Part shown: piece after piece, positions 41,814 through 55,841 of the stretch
Numbering within the stretch: position 1 is the stretch's first letter
Layout: each line of letters starts with the position of its first letter
From: Oscillospiraceae bacterium
GTDB lineage: Bacteria; Bacillota; Clostridia; Oscillospirales; Ruminococcaceae
Direction of reading: 5' to 3'
NCBI GenBank assembly: GCA_021201135.1
Contig: JAJQGT010000006.1
Coordinates: 715,710-779,709, forward strand
Length of the DNA stretch: 64,000 nucleotides
The notes under the pieces: generated by a model
Seen by the model: the letters and a program-made list of their open reading frames with translations, nothing else
What the model was told of the DNA's origin: nothing
Databases searched by the model: none
Translations under genes and position numbers: made by a program

Positions 41814-44800
41814 ATGAACATCTATCGTGCAGGTATAGACATTGGCAGCACGACCATAAAACTGGTCATTTTGGATGATGACAACAAAATAATTTTCGGC
41901 GAATACCGTCGCCATCAGGCACGGATTCAGCCTGCAATGAGCGAGCTTCTGACTGAGGCGAAAGAAAGACTTGGCGATTTCAAACTTCGGTTCAAGATTA
42001 CCGGCTCGGGCTCAATAAATCTCGGCAAGGCGCTTAATATCGGTTTCGTTCAGGAGGTCGCGGCGGTCGCTTCGGCGCTCGAGCTTGTCGCACCCCAGAC
42101 TGACGTCGCAATCGAGCTCGGTGGCGAGGACGCAAAGATTATCTACTTCAAGGGCGGACTCGAGGAGAGAATGAACGGCGTTTGCGCCGGCGGTACCGGC
42201 TCATTTATAGATCAGATGGCGGCGCTTCTGCAGACCGATGCGGAGGGGCTTAATAATCTCGCCGCAAATTACCAGAGGCTCTACCCCATCGCCGCCCGGT
42301 GCGGAGTTTTCGCGAAAACCGACATCCAGCCGCTCATAAACGAAGGTGCGGCGAAGGAAGACCTGGCGGCTTCTATTTTCCAAGCCGTCGTTACCCAGAC
42401 CATCTCGGGTCTTGCATGCGGCAAGCCGATAAGAGGATGCGTGGCGTTCCTCGGCGGACCTCTGCACTTCCTTCCGGAGCTCAAGAAAGCGTTTATAAGA
42501 ACGCTTAAGCTTACGCCCGAAAACGTCGTCGACCCGGACAATTCGCACTTATTTGCCGCCATGGGCGCGGCACTGGAAGCCGGAGACGAAGTTCTCACCG
42601 ACCCGGACGTCTTAATCGAGCGTCTGAAATCGGGAATCGAGATGGCGTTTGAGCTCAAGAGGCTCGACCCGCTCTTCAAGGACGAAGAGGATTTCAGAGA
42701 ATTCACCGAAAGACATGCCAAGGCGATCGTCAAGAAAGAGAAGCTCGAAGACTACTCGGGTAACTGCTACTTGGGAATAGATGCCGGCTCGACCACGACG
42801 AAAATCGCCCTCATCGGCGAAGAGGGTCAGCTCCTCTATTCATACTATACATCAAATCAGGGCTCGCCCGTCAAGAGCTCCATCGAAGCCGTTTCGGATA
42901 TGGGTAAGCACATGCCGAAAACCGCGAAAATCGTCAGAGCTTGCTCGACCGGCTACGGCGAATCGCTCTTAAAGTCGGCATTCAACCTTGACGACGGCGA
43001 GGTCGAGACTATTGCGCACACCACTGCGGCGGCGTTCTTTAACCCTTCGGTCGACTGCGTCCTCGACATTGGCGGGCAGGACATGAAGTGCATAAAGCTC
43101 AAAGATGGCTCGGTCGATACTATCCTTCTTAACGAAGCCTGCTCCTCCGGTTGCGGCTCGTTTATCGAGAACTTCGCGCAGTCCTTGGGCTACACGGCGC
43201 AGGAATTCGCCGAAAAGGCACTTTATGCGAAGCACCCGATTGACTTGGGCACTCGGTGCACCGTCTTTATGAACTCGAACGTAAAGCAAGCCCAGAAGGA
43301 GGGCGCAACCGTTGAAGACATCTCAGCGGGACTCGCCTATTCCGTAATCAAAAACGCTCTCTTCAAAGTAATCAAGCTTTCAAGCGCACAAGAGCTGGGT
43401 TCCTCGGTCGTTGTTCAGGGCGGAACGTTCATGAACAAGGCGGTACTCCGGGCTTTCGAGAAGATTTCCGGTGCAGACGCAATCTGCCCGGACATTGCCG
43501 GAATCATGGGCGCATTCGGCGCGGCTCTTATCGCAAAAGACCGCTATGACGGCACCGAGAGTTCGATGCTCCCTATCTCGGAAATCGAGAACTTAACATA
43601 TAAGACCGCCACGACCCACTGCCGCGGATGCTCGAACAGCTGTATGCTCACCATCAACACCTTCTCGGGCGGAAGACGGCACATCACCGGCAACCGTTGC
43701 GAAAAGGGGCTCGGGAACACGGCATCGACCGACAAGGGTCCCAACATGATGGAATATAAGTACGAGAGGATTTTCGGCTATGAGCCGCTCGAGAACCCGA
43801 CCCGTGGCGTCATCGGCATCCCGAGAGTACTCAACATGTACGAAAACTACCCGTTCTGGGCGATGTTCTTTACAAAATTAGGGTTCAGGGTTGAGCTTTC
43901 GCCGAAATCGAGTCACAAGATCTACGAGCTCGGAATGGAGAGCATTCCCTCCGAATCGGAGTGCTACCCGGCGAAGCTGTCGCACGGGCACGTCCAGTGG
44001 CTGATAGACAACGGAATCAAGACCATCTTCCACCCCTGCGTATTCTATGAGCACATGGAGTCGAAGACGGCGCAGAACCACTATAACTGCCCTATCGTCA
44101 TCTCCTATCCTGAGAACCTGAAGAACAACGTCGAGGGAGTTGTCGACGGTGACGTCCGGCTCATCCGTCCGTTCATCGCTTTCACGAGCGAGAAGACCGC
44201 CGCTGACAGACTTGTAGCCGTATGCCGCGAAGAATGGAATATCTCCGAAAAAGAAGTAAGAGCCGCCGTTCACGAGGCTTGGGAGGAACAGCACAAGGCG
44301 AAGGCTGATATAAGAGCCAAGGGCGCTGAGATACTTAAGTGGATGGAGGACAACCACCGCAAGGGCGTTGTCCTCGCAGGGCGACCCTATCACGTCGACC
44401 CGGAAATCAACCACGGAATCCCCGAGATGATTGCTTCATATGGCTTGGCGGTTCTGACGGAAGACAGCCTCCCGAACGACTTCATGACCGACAGCCCGCT
44501 CCGCTCGAACGACCAGTGGGTGTTCCACTCGAGGCTCTATGCCGCCGCCGAGTACATAAGAAATCGCGACGACCTCGAGCTCATTCAGCTCAACTCGTTC
44601 GGTTGCGGACTCGATGCGGTCACGACCGACCAGGTTCAGGAAATCCTCAACGGCTCGAACAAGCTTTATACTGTATTAAAAATAGACGAGGTTTCCAATC
44701 TGGGAGCCGCCCGAATCAGAATAAGAAGCCTGCTTTCTGCCATGAACCAGCGCGACAGAAGCGGAATCAAGGCTATTCCCCGAACTGCCGCCTATAACAG

Positions 44801-46061
44801 GGCTACCTTCACGAAGAAGATGCGCGACGAGGGCTACACCATCATTGCGCCGCAGATGAGCCCGATTCACTTTGACATAATCGAACCGGTTGCGAAGAAA
44901 CACGGCTACAACCTGGTTGTCCTTGACAACGACAACCGCTCGGCTATCGACATGGGCTTGAAGTTCGTCAACAACGACGCCTGCTTCCCCTCTATCACCG
45001 TTGTCGGGCAGATTATGGAGGCGGTGCTTTCCGGAAAATACGACACCGACCACCTCGCCATCATCATGACCCAGACGGGCGGATGTTGCAGAGCGAGCAA
45101 CTACGTTGGATTCATAAGGCGTGCTCTTGAAAAAGTAAACCTCGGGCACATCCCTGTTATCTCGCTCAACGCGAACGGCATGGAGACGAACGAGGGCTTC
45201 AAGCTGACCCTGCCGTTTGTCCTCGACATGGCGAAGGCTATCGTCTATGGCGACCTGTTCATGAGGTGCTTATACCGCACAAGACCGTATGAGCTCGAGG
45301 AGGGCTCGGCGAACAAGCTCCACAAAAAGTGGCAGAAGATCGCCATCGACTCCCTCATCGACAACGAAAACGGGATGTCCTATAAGAAGGTCTGCCAGGG
45401 CATTGTCGATGCCTTCGACAACCTTCCGCTCGACCCGACAATAGTCAAGCCGAGGGTCGGCATCGTCGGCGAAATCTTGGTCAAATATATGCCGCTTGCG
45501 AACAATCATCTTGTCGACCTTCTCGAAAGCGAGGGCGCAGAGGCGGTTGTCCCCGACCTCATGGACTTCATGAACTACAGCCTTTATAACGCCGTCTACA
45601 AGCACAAGTATCTCGGTACTCCCTATCGTTCGCAATTTGTGAACGAAGCGGGCATCAAGGCGATAAAGATGCTCCGTAAGCCCGCAACCGATGCGCTCGA
45701 GAAGAGCAAGCGGTTCGAGGCTCCGAGCGATATCAGGCACGTTGCCGAGCTTGCGAAGCCGGTTATCTCAATCGGCAACCAGTACGGCGAGGGATGGCTC
45801 CTGACCGGCGAAATGGCGGAGCTCATCGAGATGGGCGTCCCGAATATCGTCTGCATTCAGCCGTTTGCATGTCTTCCGAACCACGTCGTCGGCAAGGGCG
45901 CGATAAAAGCTTTGAAGAAGCTTTACCCCGAGGCGAACATCGTCGCTGTCGACTACGACCCCGGAGCTTCCGAGGTCAACCAGTTCAACCGCATCAAGCT
46001 GATGCTGACGTCTGCGCAGAAAGAAGCGGCGAAGAAGCAAGCTGAAAAAATCAAAGCATAA
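41814..46061 (+). CDS. Large 2-hydroxyacyl-CoA dehydratase activase-like protein (two BcrAD_BadFG ATPase domains, DUF2229-like and D-component-like C-terminus)
   Basis: AGIDIGSTTIKLVILDDD; GVCAGGTGSFIDQMA; second copy LGIDAGSTTTKIALIGEEG; EACSSGCGSFIENFA; MTQTGGCCRASNYVGF; start MNIYRAG with RBS ggagg. Confidence 0.9.
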   Translation: MNIYRAGIDIGSTTIKLVILDDDNKIIFGEYRRHQARIQPAMSELLTEAKERLGDFKLRFKITGSGSINLGKALNIGFVQEVAAVASALELVAPQTDVAIELGGEDAKIIYFKGGLEERMNGVCAGGTGSFIDQMAALLQTDAEGLNNLAANYQRLYPIAARCGVFAKTDIQPLINEGAAKEDLAASIFQAVVTQTISGLACGKPIRGCVAFLGGPLHFLPELKKAFIRTLKLTPENVVDPDNSHLFAAMGAALEAGDEVLTDPDVLIERLKSGIEMAFELKRLDPLFKDEEDFREFTERHAKAIVKKEKLEDYSGNCYLGIDAGSTTTKIALIGEEGQLLYSYYTSNQGSPVKSSIEAVSDMGKHMPKTAKIVRACSTGYGESLLKSAFNLDDGEVETIAHTTAAAFFNPSVDCVLDIGGQDMKCIKLKDGSVDTILLNEACSSGCGSFIENFAQSLGYTAQEFAEKALYAKHPIDLGTRCTVFMNSNVKQAQKEGATVEDISAGLAYSVIKNALFKVIKLSSAQELGSSVVVQGGTFMNKAVLRAFEKISGADAICPDIAGIMGAFGAALIAKDRYDGTESSMLPISEIENLTYKTATTHCRGCSNSCMLTINTFSGGRRHITGNRCEKGLGNTASTDKGPNMMEYKYERIFGYEPLENPTRGVIGIPRVLNMYENYPFWAMFFTKLGFRVELSPKSSHKIYELGMESIPSESECYPAKLSHGHVQWLIDNGIKTIFHPCVFYEHMESKTAQNHYNCPIVISYPENLKNNVEGVVDGDVRLIRPFIAFTSEKTAADRLVAVCREEWNISEKEVRAAVHEAWEEQHKAKADIRAKGAEILKWMEDNHRKGVVLAGRPYHVDPEINHGIPEMIASYGLAVLTEDSLPNDFMTDSPLRSNDQWVFHSRLYAAAEYIRNRDDLELIQLNSFGCGLDAVTTDQVQEILNGSNKLYTVLKIDEVSNLGAARIRIRSLLSAMNQRDRSGIKAIPRTAAYNRATFTKKMRDEGYTIIAPQMSPIHFDIIEPVAKKHGYNLVVLDNDNRSAIDMGLKFVNNDACFPSITVVGQIMEAVLSGKYDTDHLAIIMTQTGGCCRASNYVGFIRRALEKVNLGHIPVISLNANGMETNEGFKLTLPFVLDMAKAIVYGDLFMRCLYRTRPYELEEGSANKLHKKWQKIAIDSLIDNENGMSYKKVCQGIVDAFDNLPLDPTIVKPRVGIVGEILVKYMPLANNHLVDLLESEGAEAVVPDLMDFMNYSLYNAVYKHKYLGTPYRSQFVNEAGIKAIKMLRKPATDALEKSKRFEAPSDIRHVAELAKPVISIGNQYGEGWLLTGEMAELIEMGVPNIVCIQPFACLPNHVVGKGAIKALKKLYPEANIVAVDYDPGASEVNQFNRIKLMLTSAQKEAAKKQAEKIKA

Positions 46062-46067
46062 TAAAAC

Positions 46068-46101
46068 AACCGTAAGGATTTGCCCTTACGGTTGATTTTT
46101 T
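46068..46101. terminator. Terminator between convergent genes
   Basis: CAACCGTAAGGatttgCCcTTACGGTTG followed by T-run. Confidence 0.8.
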
Positions 46102-46670
46102 TACTCTTTCTCTATTTCGTAATGATTTCCGATTGTGGTTATCAGCAGCTCAGCGAGGTCTTCGCTGTATGATTCGTGCTGCAGAGTGTAGCCGGAGTCG
46201 TCAAGGAGTCCAAGCAGCGACTCATCCGTCGGGTCGGCGACTATTTCTTCTATAGACCCCACAACCGAATTCCAGCTCTCCTCTAAATCCTCATAATCCC
46301 AGTCATAACCGTTCCACTCCGCAAGAAGCTCCTCGAGAGTTTCTTCGGTGAGCATGTCGCTGTGGTTCTCAGCCCAGTCGAGGAGGCTTCCCGCCGCCGA
46401 AACCGACCGAAGCGAGCTTCCCGCAGACCCGGGACCGACACCGAAGCAGGCATCCATCAGGTCGCAGAACTCGGAGATTTCGGAGTCGGTGAACGTAACC
46501 TCCGATTCGGTGTCGTCTTCCATTCCTTCTTCTGAAACAGGCTCCTTGGCTTCAGTTTCGTGTGAATCGCTGTAGTTGGTTTCAACGAAGTCGCTTACGT
46601 TAACTCCGGCACAGCCGGCAAGGCTCAATAGAACCGCGATGCAAGTTAAAATCATTAAAAATCTTTTCAT
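46101..46670 (-). CDS. Hypothetical acidic lipoprotein
   Basis: MKRFLMILTCIAVLLSLAGCAG lipobox; Glu/Ser-rich. Confidence 0.75.
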   Translation of the reverse strand: MKRFLMILTCIAVLLSLAGCAGVNVSDFVETNYSDSHETEAKEPVSEEGMEDDTESEVTFTDSEISEFCDLMDACFGVGPGSAGSSLRSVSAAGSLLDWAENHSDMLTEETLEELLAEWNGYDWDYEDLEESWNSVVGSIEEIVADPTDESLLGLLDDSGYTLQHESYSEDLAELLITTIGNHYEIEKE

Positions 46671-46690
46671 AGAAAGTGCTCCTTTCTTTC

Positions 46691-46768
46691 ATGTAGGGGG
46701 CGGATATTATCCGCCCGTTTTTGGGTCGAATCGAGATAATTCGGGCGGATGATATCCGCCCCCTACAT
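46691..46768. repeat. Family B palindromic repeat, copy B3 (78 bp)
   Basis: ATGTAGGGGGCGGATATTATCCGCCCG ... CGGGCGGATGATATCCGCCCCCTACAT; 27-bp arms match at 26/27 positions. Confidence 0.9.
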
Positions 46769-46844
46769 AGCTTCTATTTATAATACAATTTACGCGCCAT
46801 TATTATTGCAAAAATCCCGCAAAAATTTTCTTGCGGGACTTTTT

Positions 46845-49517
<2,673 letters not shown>

Positions 49518-49528
49518 TAAGAGTCTCC

Positions 49529-51040
49529 TTATTCAGCAGAATATCTCACTGCAATCTCTTCAAGTGCTGTCTTTAGCTCGCTCTCGGTTTCCGGCTCAAG
49601 CTTTCCTGTTGAGCGGATAGTCTCAAGAACACCATTATGGTGATTCAGCATATGCTCCTGCAAATCTGCCTCATAGTCGGGAATCTTCCCGACGGGAACG
49701 TTCTTCAGGTAGCCGTTGGTGGTGGCATAGAAGATACAGACCTGCTGGGCTACGTCGATAGGCGAGTTGTTCTTCTGCTTCAAGACCGCGACAATTCTCT
49801 CGCCCAGATCGAGCTGAGCCTTCGTGTCGGCATCAAGGTCGGAGCTGAACTGCGCGAAGCTCTGGAGCTCGCGATACTGCGAATAGATGAGCTTCAAAGA
49901 TCCCGAAACCTTCTTCATCGCCTTGATCTGTGCGTTGCCGCCGACACGGGATACCGAGATACCCGGGTTGATAGCCGGCATTACGCCTGCGTTGAAGAGC
50001 TCGGTCTCGAGGTATATCTGACCGTCTGTGATTGAAATTACATTTGTCGGTATATATGCGGAAACGTCTCCCGCCTGTGTTTCGATTATCGGAAGAGCTG
50101 TCATGCTTCCTCCGCCTTTTTCTTTGGAAAGGTGCGCCGCTCTCTCAAGAAGTCTTGAGTGGAGATAGAAAACATCTCCGGGGTATGCCTCACGTCCCGG
50201 CGGACGGCGGATGAGGAGCGATATTGTTCTGTAAGCAACTGCGTGCTTACTGAGGTCGTCATATACCACGAGGACATCCTTGCCGTTATACATGAAGTAC
50301 TCGCCCATGGCACAGCCGCTGTAGGGCGCGATATACTGCATTGTCGGGAGCTCCGAAGCGGTTGCCGAAACGACTATTGTATAGTCCATAGCTCCGCCGT
50401 CGGTGAGGTTCTTTACGACCTGCGCAACGGTTGAACGCTTGAGCCCGATTGCGACATAGACGCAGATAACGCCCTTGCCCTTCTGATTGAGGATGGTGTC
50501 GGTCGCTATTGTGGTCTTACCAGTCTGGCGGTCGCCGATGATGAGCTCACGCTGACCACGACCGATAGGAATCATCGAGTCGATGGCTTTTATACCCGTC
50601 TGAAGCGGCACCGTTACCGGTTCACGTTCGATAATGCCCGGTGCGGGAGATTCGATGGGTCGGGTTTCTGTCGTTTCAATCGGTCCCTTGCCGTCAATCG
50701 GCTGTCCGAGGGCATTTACGACTCTTCCGATAAGAGCTTCGCCGACGGGAACAGAGACGACATTGCCGGTAATCTTTACCGAGTCGCCCTCTTTTATTCC
50801 CTGATCGTTATCCATTATAACGATGGAGACGGTGTCCTCTTCGAGGTTCTGCGCCATTCCGTGAGCGCCGTTCTCGAACTCGACAAGCTCGCCGTACATA
50901 ACGCCGTCGAGACCTGTTGCCTTGGCTATGCCGTCACCAACCGAAACCACGGTTCCGACATTGACCTGTTCAAGCTTCGTTTCGTAGTTCTTGATCCGGT
51001 CGCTGATTATTTTTACAATTTCATCAGATTTTATATCCAT
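49529..51040 (-). CDS. atpA: ATP synthase alpha subunit
   Basis: [29 protein letters not shown]. Confidence 0.98.
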   Translation of the reverse strand: MDIKSDEIVKIISDRIKNYETKLEQVNVGTVVSVGDGIAKATGLDGVMYGELVEFENGAHGMAQNLEEDTVSIVIMDNDQGIKEGDSVKITGNVVSVPVGEALIGRVVNALGQPIDGKGPIETTETRPIESPAPGIIEREPVTVPLQTGIKAIDSMIPIGRGQRELIIGDRQTGKTTIATDTILNQKGKGVICVYVAIGLKRSTVAQVVKNLTDGGAMDYTIVVSATASELPTMQYIAPYSGCAMGEYFMYNGKDVLVVYDDLSKHAVAYRTISLLIRRPPGREAYPGDVFYLHSRLLERAAHLSKEKGGGSMTALPIIETQAGDVSAYIPTNVISITDGQIYLETELFNAGVMPAINPGISVSRVGGNAQIKAMKKVSGSLKLIYSQYRELQSFAQFSSDLDADTKAQLDLGERIVAVLKQKNNSPIDVAQQVCIFYATTNGYLKNVPVGKIPDYEADLQEHMLNHHNGVLETIRSTGKLEPETESELKTALEEIAVRYSAE

Positions 51041-51058
51041 TGGCTTCTTCCTTTTAAA

Positions 51059-51607
51059 TCATGTCGTCCCCGAAGCGTCTTGCTTCAGGAGCTCCGAGAC
51101 CTCTTTAAGACGGTGTGAAACGGTGCCGTCAATCTGCTTCGAATCGTAGCTGAGTTTAACTCCGCCGAGGCAGGACGGGTCGACCTTGTTCGTGAGAATT
51201 ATCTTCTTGCCGCTAAGCGACGCTATCTTCTCCGTGAGCTTCTTCGACTGCGAATCACTCAGGGGCACAGCGGTCACAGCCGTAACCGGCATGATGCCGT
51301 TGTCGAAGTAGTATCTCTCGCGATAAGCCTTTACGCAATCAGAATAATGCGTGGCGATTGACTTCTCCGCAAGTATCTTCATAAAGTTCAGAACATAGGG
51401 GTGAACCTTGCCGCCGAGGCAATCGTCAACAAGCTTGAGCCTCTCCTCCTTTGCGACATTCGCCGCCGAAAGAAGCTTCAAATATTGGGGCTCTTTTGCA
51501 AACGCATCTTCAAGCTCGGTAAGCTCGTTATAAATCCGCTCAGTAAGGTTCTCGCTCATCGCCGCCGAATAGAGAGCCGAGCCGTAGTCACCTGCAAGCC
51601 CGCTCAT
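51059..51607 (-). CDS. atpH: ATP synthase delta subunit
   Basis: Position between atpF and atpA; C-term GGVKLSYDSKQIDGTVSHRLKEVSELL. Confidence 0.9.
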   Translation of the reverse strand: MSGLAGDYGSALYSAAMSENLTERIYNELTELEDAFAKEPQYLKLLSAANVAKEERLKLVDDCLGGKVHPYVLNFMKILAEKSIATHYSDCVKAYRERYYFDNGIMPVTAVTAVPLSDSQSKKLTEKIASLSGKKIILTNKVDPSCLGGVKLSYDSKQIDGTVSHRLKEVSELLKQDASGTT

Positions 51608-52110
51608 GACAAATCACCAAGGTCGTCGATAAAGCTGTCGACAAGGCGGCTCTGATCAGCCGAAGTGAGTTCCCTTTCGACAACTCTTCCTGCAATGCTT
51701 ACAGCGATTACGGAGATGTTGTCCTTGACCTCGCCCATGGCTTTCTTCTTTTCGAGAGCGATATCTTCCTGAGCCTTCTCAAGGATTGCGCTCGCCTCTT
51801 TGTTAGCCTTCGAGACGATTTCCTCTTCTCTGCTCTGGGCTCTGGTTACGGCATCGGAAATAATCTTGTCGCCGGTTTCACGGGCTTCTTCAAGCTTCTT
51901 CTGATACTCGTCGCGCATCTCGTCTGCCTCAGCCTTGGCTGTGTCGGCACTGTTATAGAGGTCATCTATTTCCTTCTGTCGGTCGTCGATTATTTTCATA
52001 ACCGGCTTGAACAGAAATTTCTTCAGGACAAAGAACAAAAGAAGAGTGTTGGCGAGCGTGAACAGAGCTGTCCACACGTTGACCCCCAAAATACTCTCGT
52101 ACAATGTCAA
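51604..52110 (-). CDS. atpF: ATP synthase b subunit
   Basis: Single N-terminal TM plus long charged helix; operon position. Confidence 0.92.
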   Translation of the reverse strand: MTLYESILGVNVWTALFTLANTLLLFFVLKKFLFKPVMKIIDDRQKEIDDLYNSADTAKAEADEMRDEYQKKLEEARETGDKIISDAVTRAQSREEEIVSKANKEASAILEKAQEDIALEKKKAMGEVKDNISVIAVSIAGRVVERELTSADQSRLVDSFIDDLGDLS

Positions 52111-52140
52111 TTCCTCCCTTCGGAAATACCGGTACCTGTC

Positions 52141-52407
<267 letters not shown>

Positions 52408-52443
52408 TTAAATATTTTTTGTCAGAATGAAGTTCTGACGTGT

Positions 52444-53352
52444 TTACTTAGTTTCGACTGCCGTCTCGGGAGGCGGGCAAGCCTGTCCAATATATATCAT
52501 GCTAAGCAGGCTGAATACGAACGCCTGAACAAAGCCTGAAAACAAATCAAAGTACACCGATAACAGTGCGGGTATGCCTAAAGACAATATCGGGATGCCC
52601 GATAATAATCCGAGAGCTTCCAAGATTCCGCAAGCTCCGAATGCTATGAAGATTCCAAGAAGAATCCCCTTGAAAACGCCTATCTTCTTTTTGCGGAACT
52701 TCTGATAGATTATGATTCCTGCTCCCAACAAGACAATCACAATCGGGATTATGACGGTTCCGGAAACAAGGTTCAGAAGCATAGAAGAAAGAAGGCTCAG
52801 TGCGGTATAAACAATAGCCGTGATGATGCTCCCGCCGAAGACGTTGCCGAAGTGACGGAACGCCATCGAAATCGGCTGTGCAATCTCGGAGATGATGTTC
52901 ATCGGGGTCATGACAAAGATCGGCTCGGTGAAGCCCTTGAGCCAGCCTAAGAAGCCGTTGCGCTTGATGTTGTTATACCAGATTATCGCCGTCGTCATCA
53001 GCGCCCACGTCAAAACCACGCTTAGGTCCGCAGTTGACGAGCGGAAGAAGCCGAACATGCCGATAAGCGAACCGCAGATTGACGAGAGGAATATTGTCCC
53101 TATGTAGGGAGTCCAGCCGACGTTGTGCTCACCCATCGAGGATGTGACGAGGTTTTTAAGCATCTCGACGCCCTTTTCGACAAGAACCTGCAGCTTTCCG
53201 GGATGGGTTTTAAGATTCCTTCCAAGCAGAACCCCGGCAACACACAAAAATATCGTCACAAGAAGAAGTGACAGAGTTGTCTGCGTCACATTGATTCCGC
53301 CGAAAATCGGAATTGTGAAGTATATATATGCGCCATTTATTTCTATGTCCAT
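52444..53352 (-). CDS. atpB: ATP synthase a subunit
   Basis: FGFFRSSTADLSVVLTWALMTT; ISMAFRHFGNVFGGSIITAIVYTALS; operon position. Confidence 0.92.
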   Translation of the reverse strand: MDIEINGAYIYFTIPIFGGINVTQTTLSLLLVTIFLCVAGVLLGRNLKTHPGKLQVLVEKGVEMLKNLVTSSMGEHNVGWTPYIGTIFLSSICGSLIGMFGFFRSSTADLSVVLTWALMTTAIIWYNNIKRNGFLGWLKGFTEPIFVMTPMNIISEIAQPISMAFRHFGNVFGGSIITAIVYTALSLLSSMLLNLVSGTVIIPIVIVLLGAGIIIYQKFRKKKIGVFKGILLGIFIAFGACGILEALGLLSGIPILSLGIPALLSVYFDLFSGFVQAFVFSLLSMIYIGQACPPPETAVETK

Positions 53353-53813
53353 CAGGTTTCACCTTCTTTATCAGAATCCTCTCCGGAAGTCGTTTCCGCA
53401 GTCGTCTCAACGACCGCAGGCGTCCCCTTCTTGCGGAAGAATTCCCAGACCGTTATAGTCGGTCTTACAAACACTATCGGGAGAACGAGTGCAAAGACAT
53501 TGCAAAGCCCGCTCACGGCTCCCGCTACCCATACTATGAATATGACGACGTACCTAAGAACCATCGAGAAGGTCATGAGGCTTTTGCCGCCCTTGACGTC
53601 CTGAGCGACGGCTCTGTCGGATGCCACGCAGACTGAGATTGCCATGAACAGGAAGTTCAGGATTGCTAAGATTCCGCCCAGAATTCCGCCGAAAACCACG
53701 GTGCTGTCGAAAAGCCCGAGCAAAGCGAAGATTCCGAACATTGCGGCAATACAGATTACCTGCCCTATTGTTATAATCAAGGTTTCGTGCAAAACTTCCT
53801 TACGGGAATCCAT
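53352..53813 (-). CDS. ATP synthase subunit I-like membrane protein
   Basis: Four hydrophobic segments, adjacent and overlapping atpB. Confidence 0.65.
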   Translation of the reverse strand: MDSRKEVLHETLIITIGQVICIAAMFGIFALLGLFDSTVVFGGILGGILAILNFLFMAISVCVASDRAVAQDVKGGKSLMTFSMVLRYVVIFIVWVAGAVSGLCNVFALVLPIVFVRPTITVWEFFRKKGTPAVVETTAETTSGEDSDKEGET

Positions 53814-53825
53814 TTCTTCTCCTAT

Positions 53826-54089
53826 TTAATCGTGATTATTGAAGCCGGTTACGGGAGGCTTCCCACCCTTGTCGTCATCCCGGCTTGAGATGTTCTCCAT
53901 CGTTTTGAGAGTGGAGCGGAAGCCGCTGATTGCGAGGATTCCGCCGAAGATTGCTCCAACGAATATCACCCAGATACCAAGCGAGAACTTGTTCTTGAGC
54001 CAAGCCGCAAGGATTATGCAACCGGCAAGCGGAACGGCGACCGAAAGCCCGAGCTGTCCTATCATTACAAAAAGACTGACGTCTTTCAC
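53826..54089 (-). CDS. AtpZ/AtpI-like F0F1 assembly protein
   Basis: Two-TM small protein (MIGQLGLSVAVPLAGCIILAAWLKNKFSLGIWVIFVGAIFGGILAISGF), first in the atp operon. Confidence 0.7.
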   Translation of the reverse strand: MKDVSLFVMIGQLGLSVAVPLAGCIILAAWLKNKFSLGIWVIFVGAIFGGILAISGFRSTLKTMENISSRDDDKGGKPPVTGFNNHD

Positions 54090-54221
54090 GGTTCAATCCT
54101 CACTTTCCGGCAGTTTAACTTATACAAATTCAATTCTACCATGATTATAGCAGAAAGTCAAATCAAATTCTACCGCAAAGATTTTAAAATGTCCCACAAA
54201 AAAGAGCGAAATATGAGAAAA

Positions 54222-55577
54222 TTATCTCTCAGTAATATCCTGATAAACCTTCGGCTTGCCGACCGCCTTGTATGCGGGACGGATGATTCTGCCGCCGGTG
54301 ACCTTCTCCTCGAATCTGTGTGCGGACCAGCCCGCCATTCTTGCGGTTGCGAAGAGCGCGGTTGCAAGCTCCTCGGGGATGCCGAGCATACGGTAGCAAA
54401 GTCCCGAGTACATATCGACGTTGGCGCAGAGAGCCTTCTCGAGACCGGTTTCACGGTGGAAGACCTCAGGTGCAAGCCTTTCGATGGAGTTGAGAAGCGA
54501 GAACTGAGGCTCATATTCGGTTCCCTTCGCCATCTGAAGAGCGGTTTTCTTGAGGATTACGGCTCTCGGGTCGGAAAGAGTATAGACAGCGTGACCCATG
54601 CCATAGATAAGACCGGTTCTGTCGGAGGCTTCCTTGCGGACAATCTTCGTCAGCATATCCGCAACCTCGCCGTCGTCCGACCAGTTCTTGACGTTCGCCT
54701 CGATATAATCGAGCTGTTCGAGAACCTTGAGGTTGGCGCCGCCGTGGCGGGGACCCTTCAAAGAGCCGACAGCCGCCGCATATGCGGAATAGGGGTCGGT
54801 GCCGGAGGAAGTAAGTACACGGCACGCAAATGTGGAGTTATTACCGCCGCCGTGCTCTGCGTGAAGTAGAAGAATCAAATCAAGAAGCTTTGCTTCGTCA
54901 TATGTGTATTCTCTGTCGGGTCTCAGAAGAGAAAGAATCGTCTCGGCGGTGCGCTCCTCGGGGCGAACCTGGTGCATATACATGCTTCCGCCGTCATAAG
55001 CTCTGCGCTTGACCTGATACGCCGACGTCATGATGACAGGCATTTTCGCAAGGATTGAAAGAGCGCAATAGAGCTCATCCTCGGGGGTCTTAGCCTCGGG
55101 GTCCTCCTCATAAGAATAGAGCGCGAGAATCGAGCGTGAAATCTTGTTCATGATGTTCTTCGAGGGTGCCTTGAGAATCATGTCCTCAAAGAAGCCGGAA
55201 GGGAGCTCACGGTTTTGCGAAAGAAGTCTCTCGAAGCCTGCCAATTCATCCATCGACGGAAGCTTGCCCATTATAAGAAGGTAGGCGACCTCCTCATAGC
55301 CGAAGCGGTCTGCGCCCTGAATGCCGGCGACGATGTCCTTGACGTTATAGCCGCGATAATAGAGCTCGCCCTCGATGTTCTGCTTTTCGCCTTCGTTCAT
55401 GACGTAGCCGTGAACGTTACATATATTTGTAAGCCCTGCCAGAACACCGGTGCCGTCGGCGTTACGGAGTCCCCTCTTCACGTCGTAGCGGTTATAATAC
55501 TTCGGGTCAATCCGGTTATTTTCCAAAAATGTTTGTCTGAACCGATCCCTTGTTGTGTCATCAATTTTTAATTTCAT
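54222..55577 (-). CDS. gltA: Citrate synthase
   Basis: LYYRGYNVKDIV; LHAEHGGGNNSTFACRVLTSSGTDPYSAYAAAVGSLKGPRHGGAN; MGHAVYTLSDPRA; start MKLKIDD at 55577. Confidence 0.94.
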   Translation of the reverse strand: MKLKIDDTTRDRFRQTFLENNRIDPKYYNRYDVKRGLRNADGTGVLAGLTNICNVHGYVMNEGEKQNIEGELYYRGYNVKDIVAGIQGADRFGYEEVAYLLIMGKLPSMDELAGFERLLSQNRELPSGFFEDMILKAPSKNIMNKISRSILALYSYEEDPEAKTPEDELYCALSILAKMPVIMTSAYQVKRRAYDGGSMYMHQVRPEERTAETILSLLRPDREYTYDEAKLLDLILLLHAEHGGGNNSTFACRVLTSSGTDPYSAYAAAVGSLKGPRHGGANLKVLEQLDYIEANVKNWSDDGEVADMLTKIVRKEASDRTGLIYGMGHAVYTLSDPRAVILKKTALQMAKGTEYEPQFSLLNSIERLAPEVFHRETGLEKALCANVDMYSGLCYRMLGIPEELATALFATARMAGWSAHRFEEKVTGGRIIRPAYKAVGKPKVYQDITER

Positions 55578-55841
55578 GATAATCTCCTCTATTCTGAAAG
55601 TTGTCCTGACTCTAAAATCTATTATTACACAGTGTAATTTTAGCACATGAAATATTGAAAGTCAACCAAAATGAAGCTTTTGAAAACCCAAAATTTCATT
55701 TTTCGCCCTTTTGCACTGAACATTGAAGTTTTTGAGAAGAAAAATTGAAGCTCTCGACGAAGAAAAAATGCAGTTTTGAGACAGAATCAGAGCGTGGTGA
55801 CGGGAATTTTGCGGGAGTGAAGAAAAAATCGCTTTTAGATA

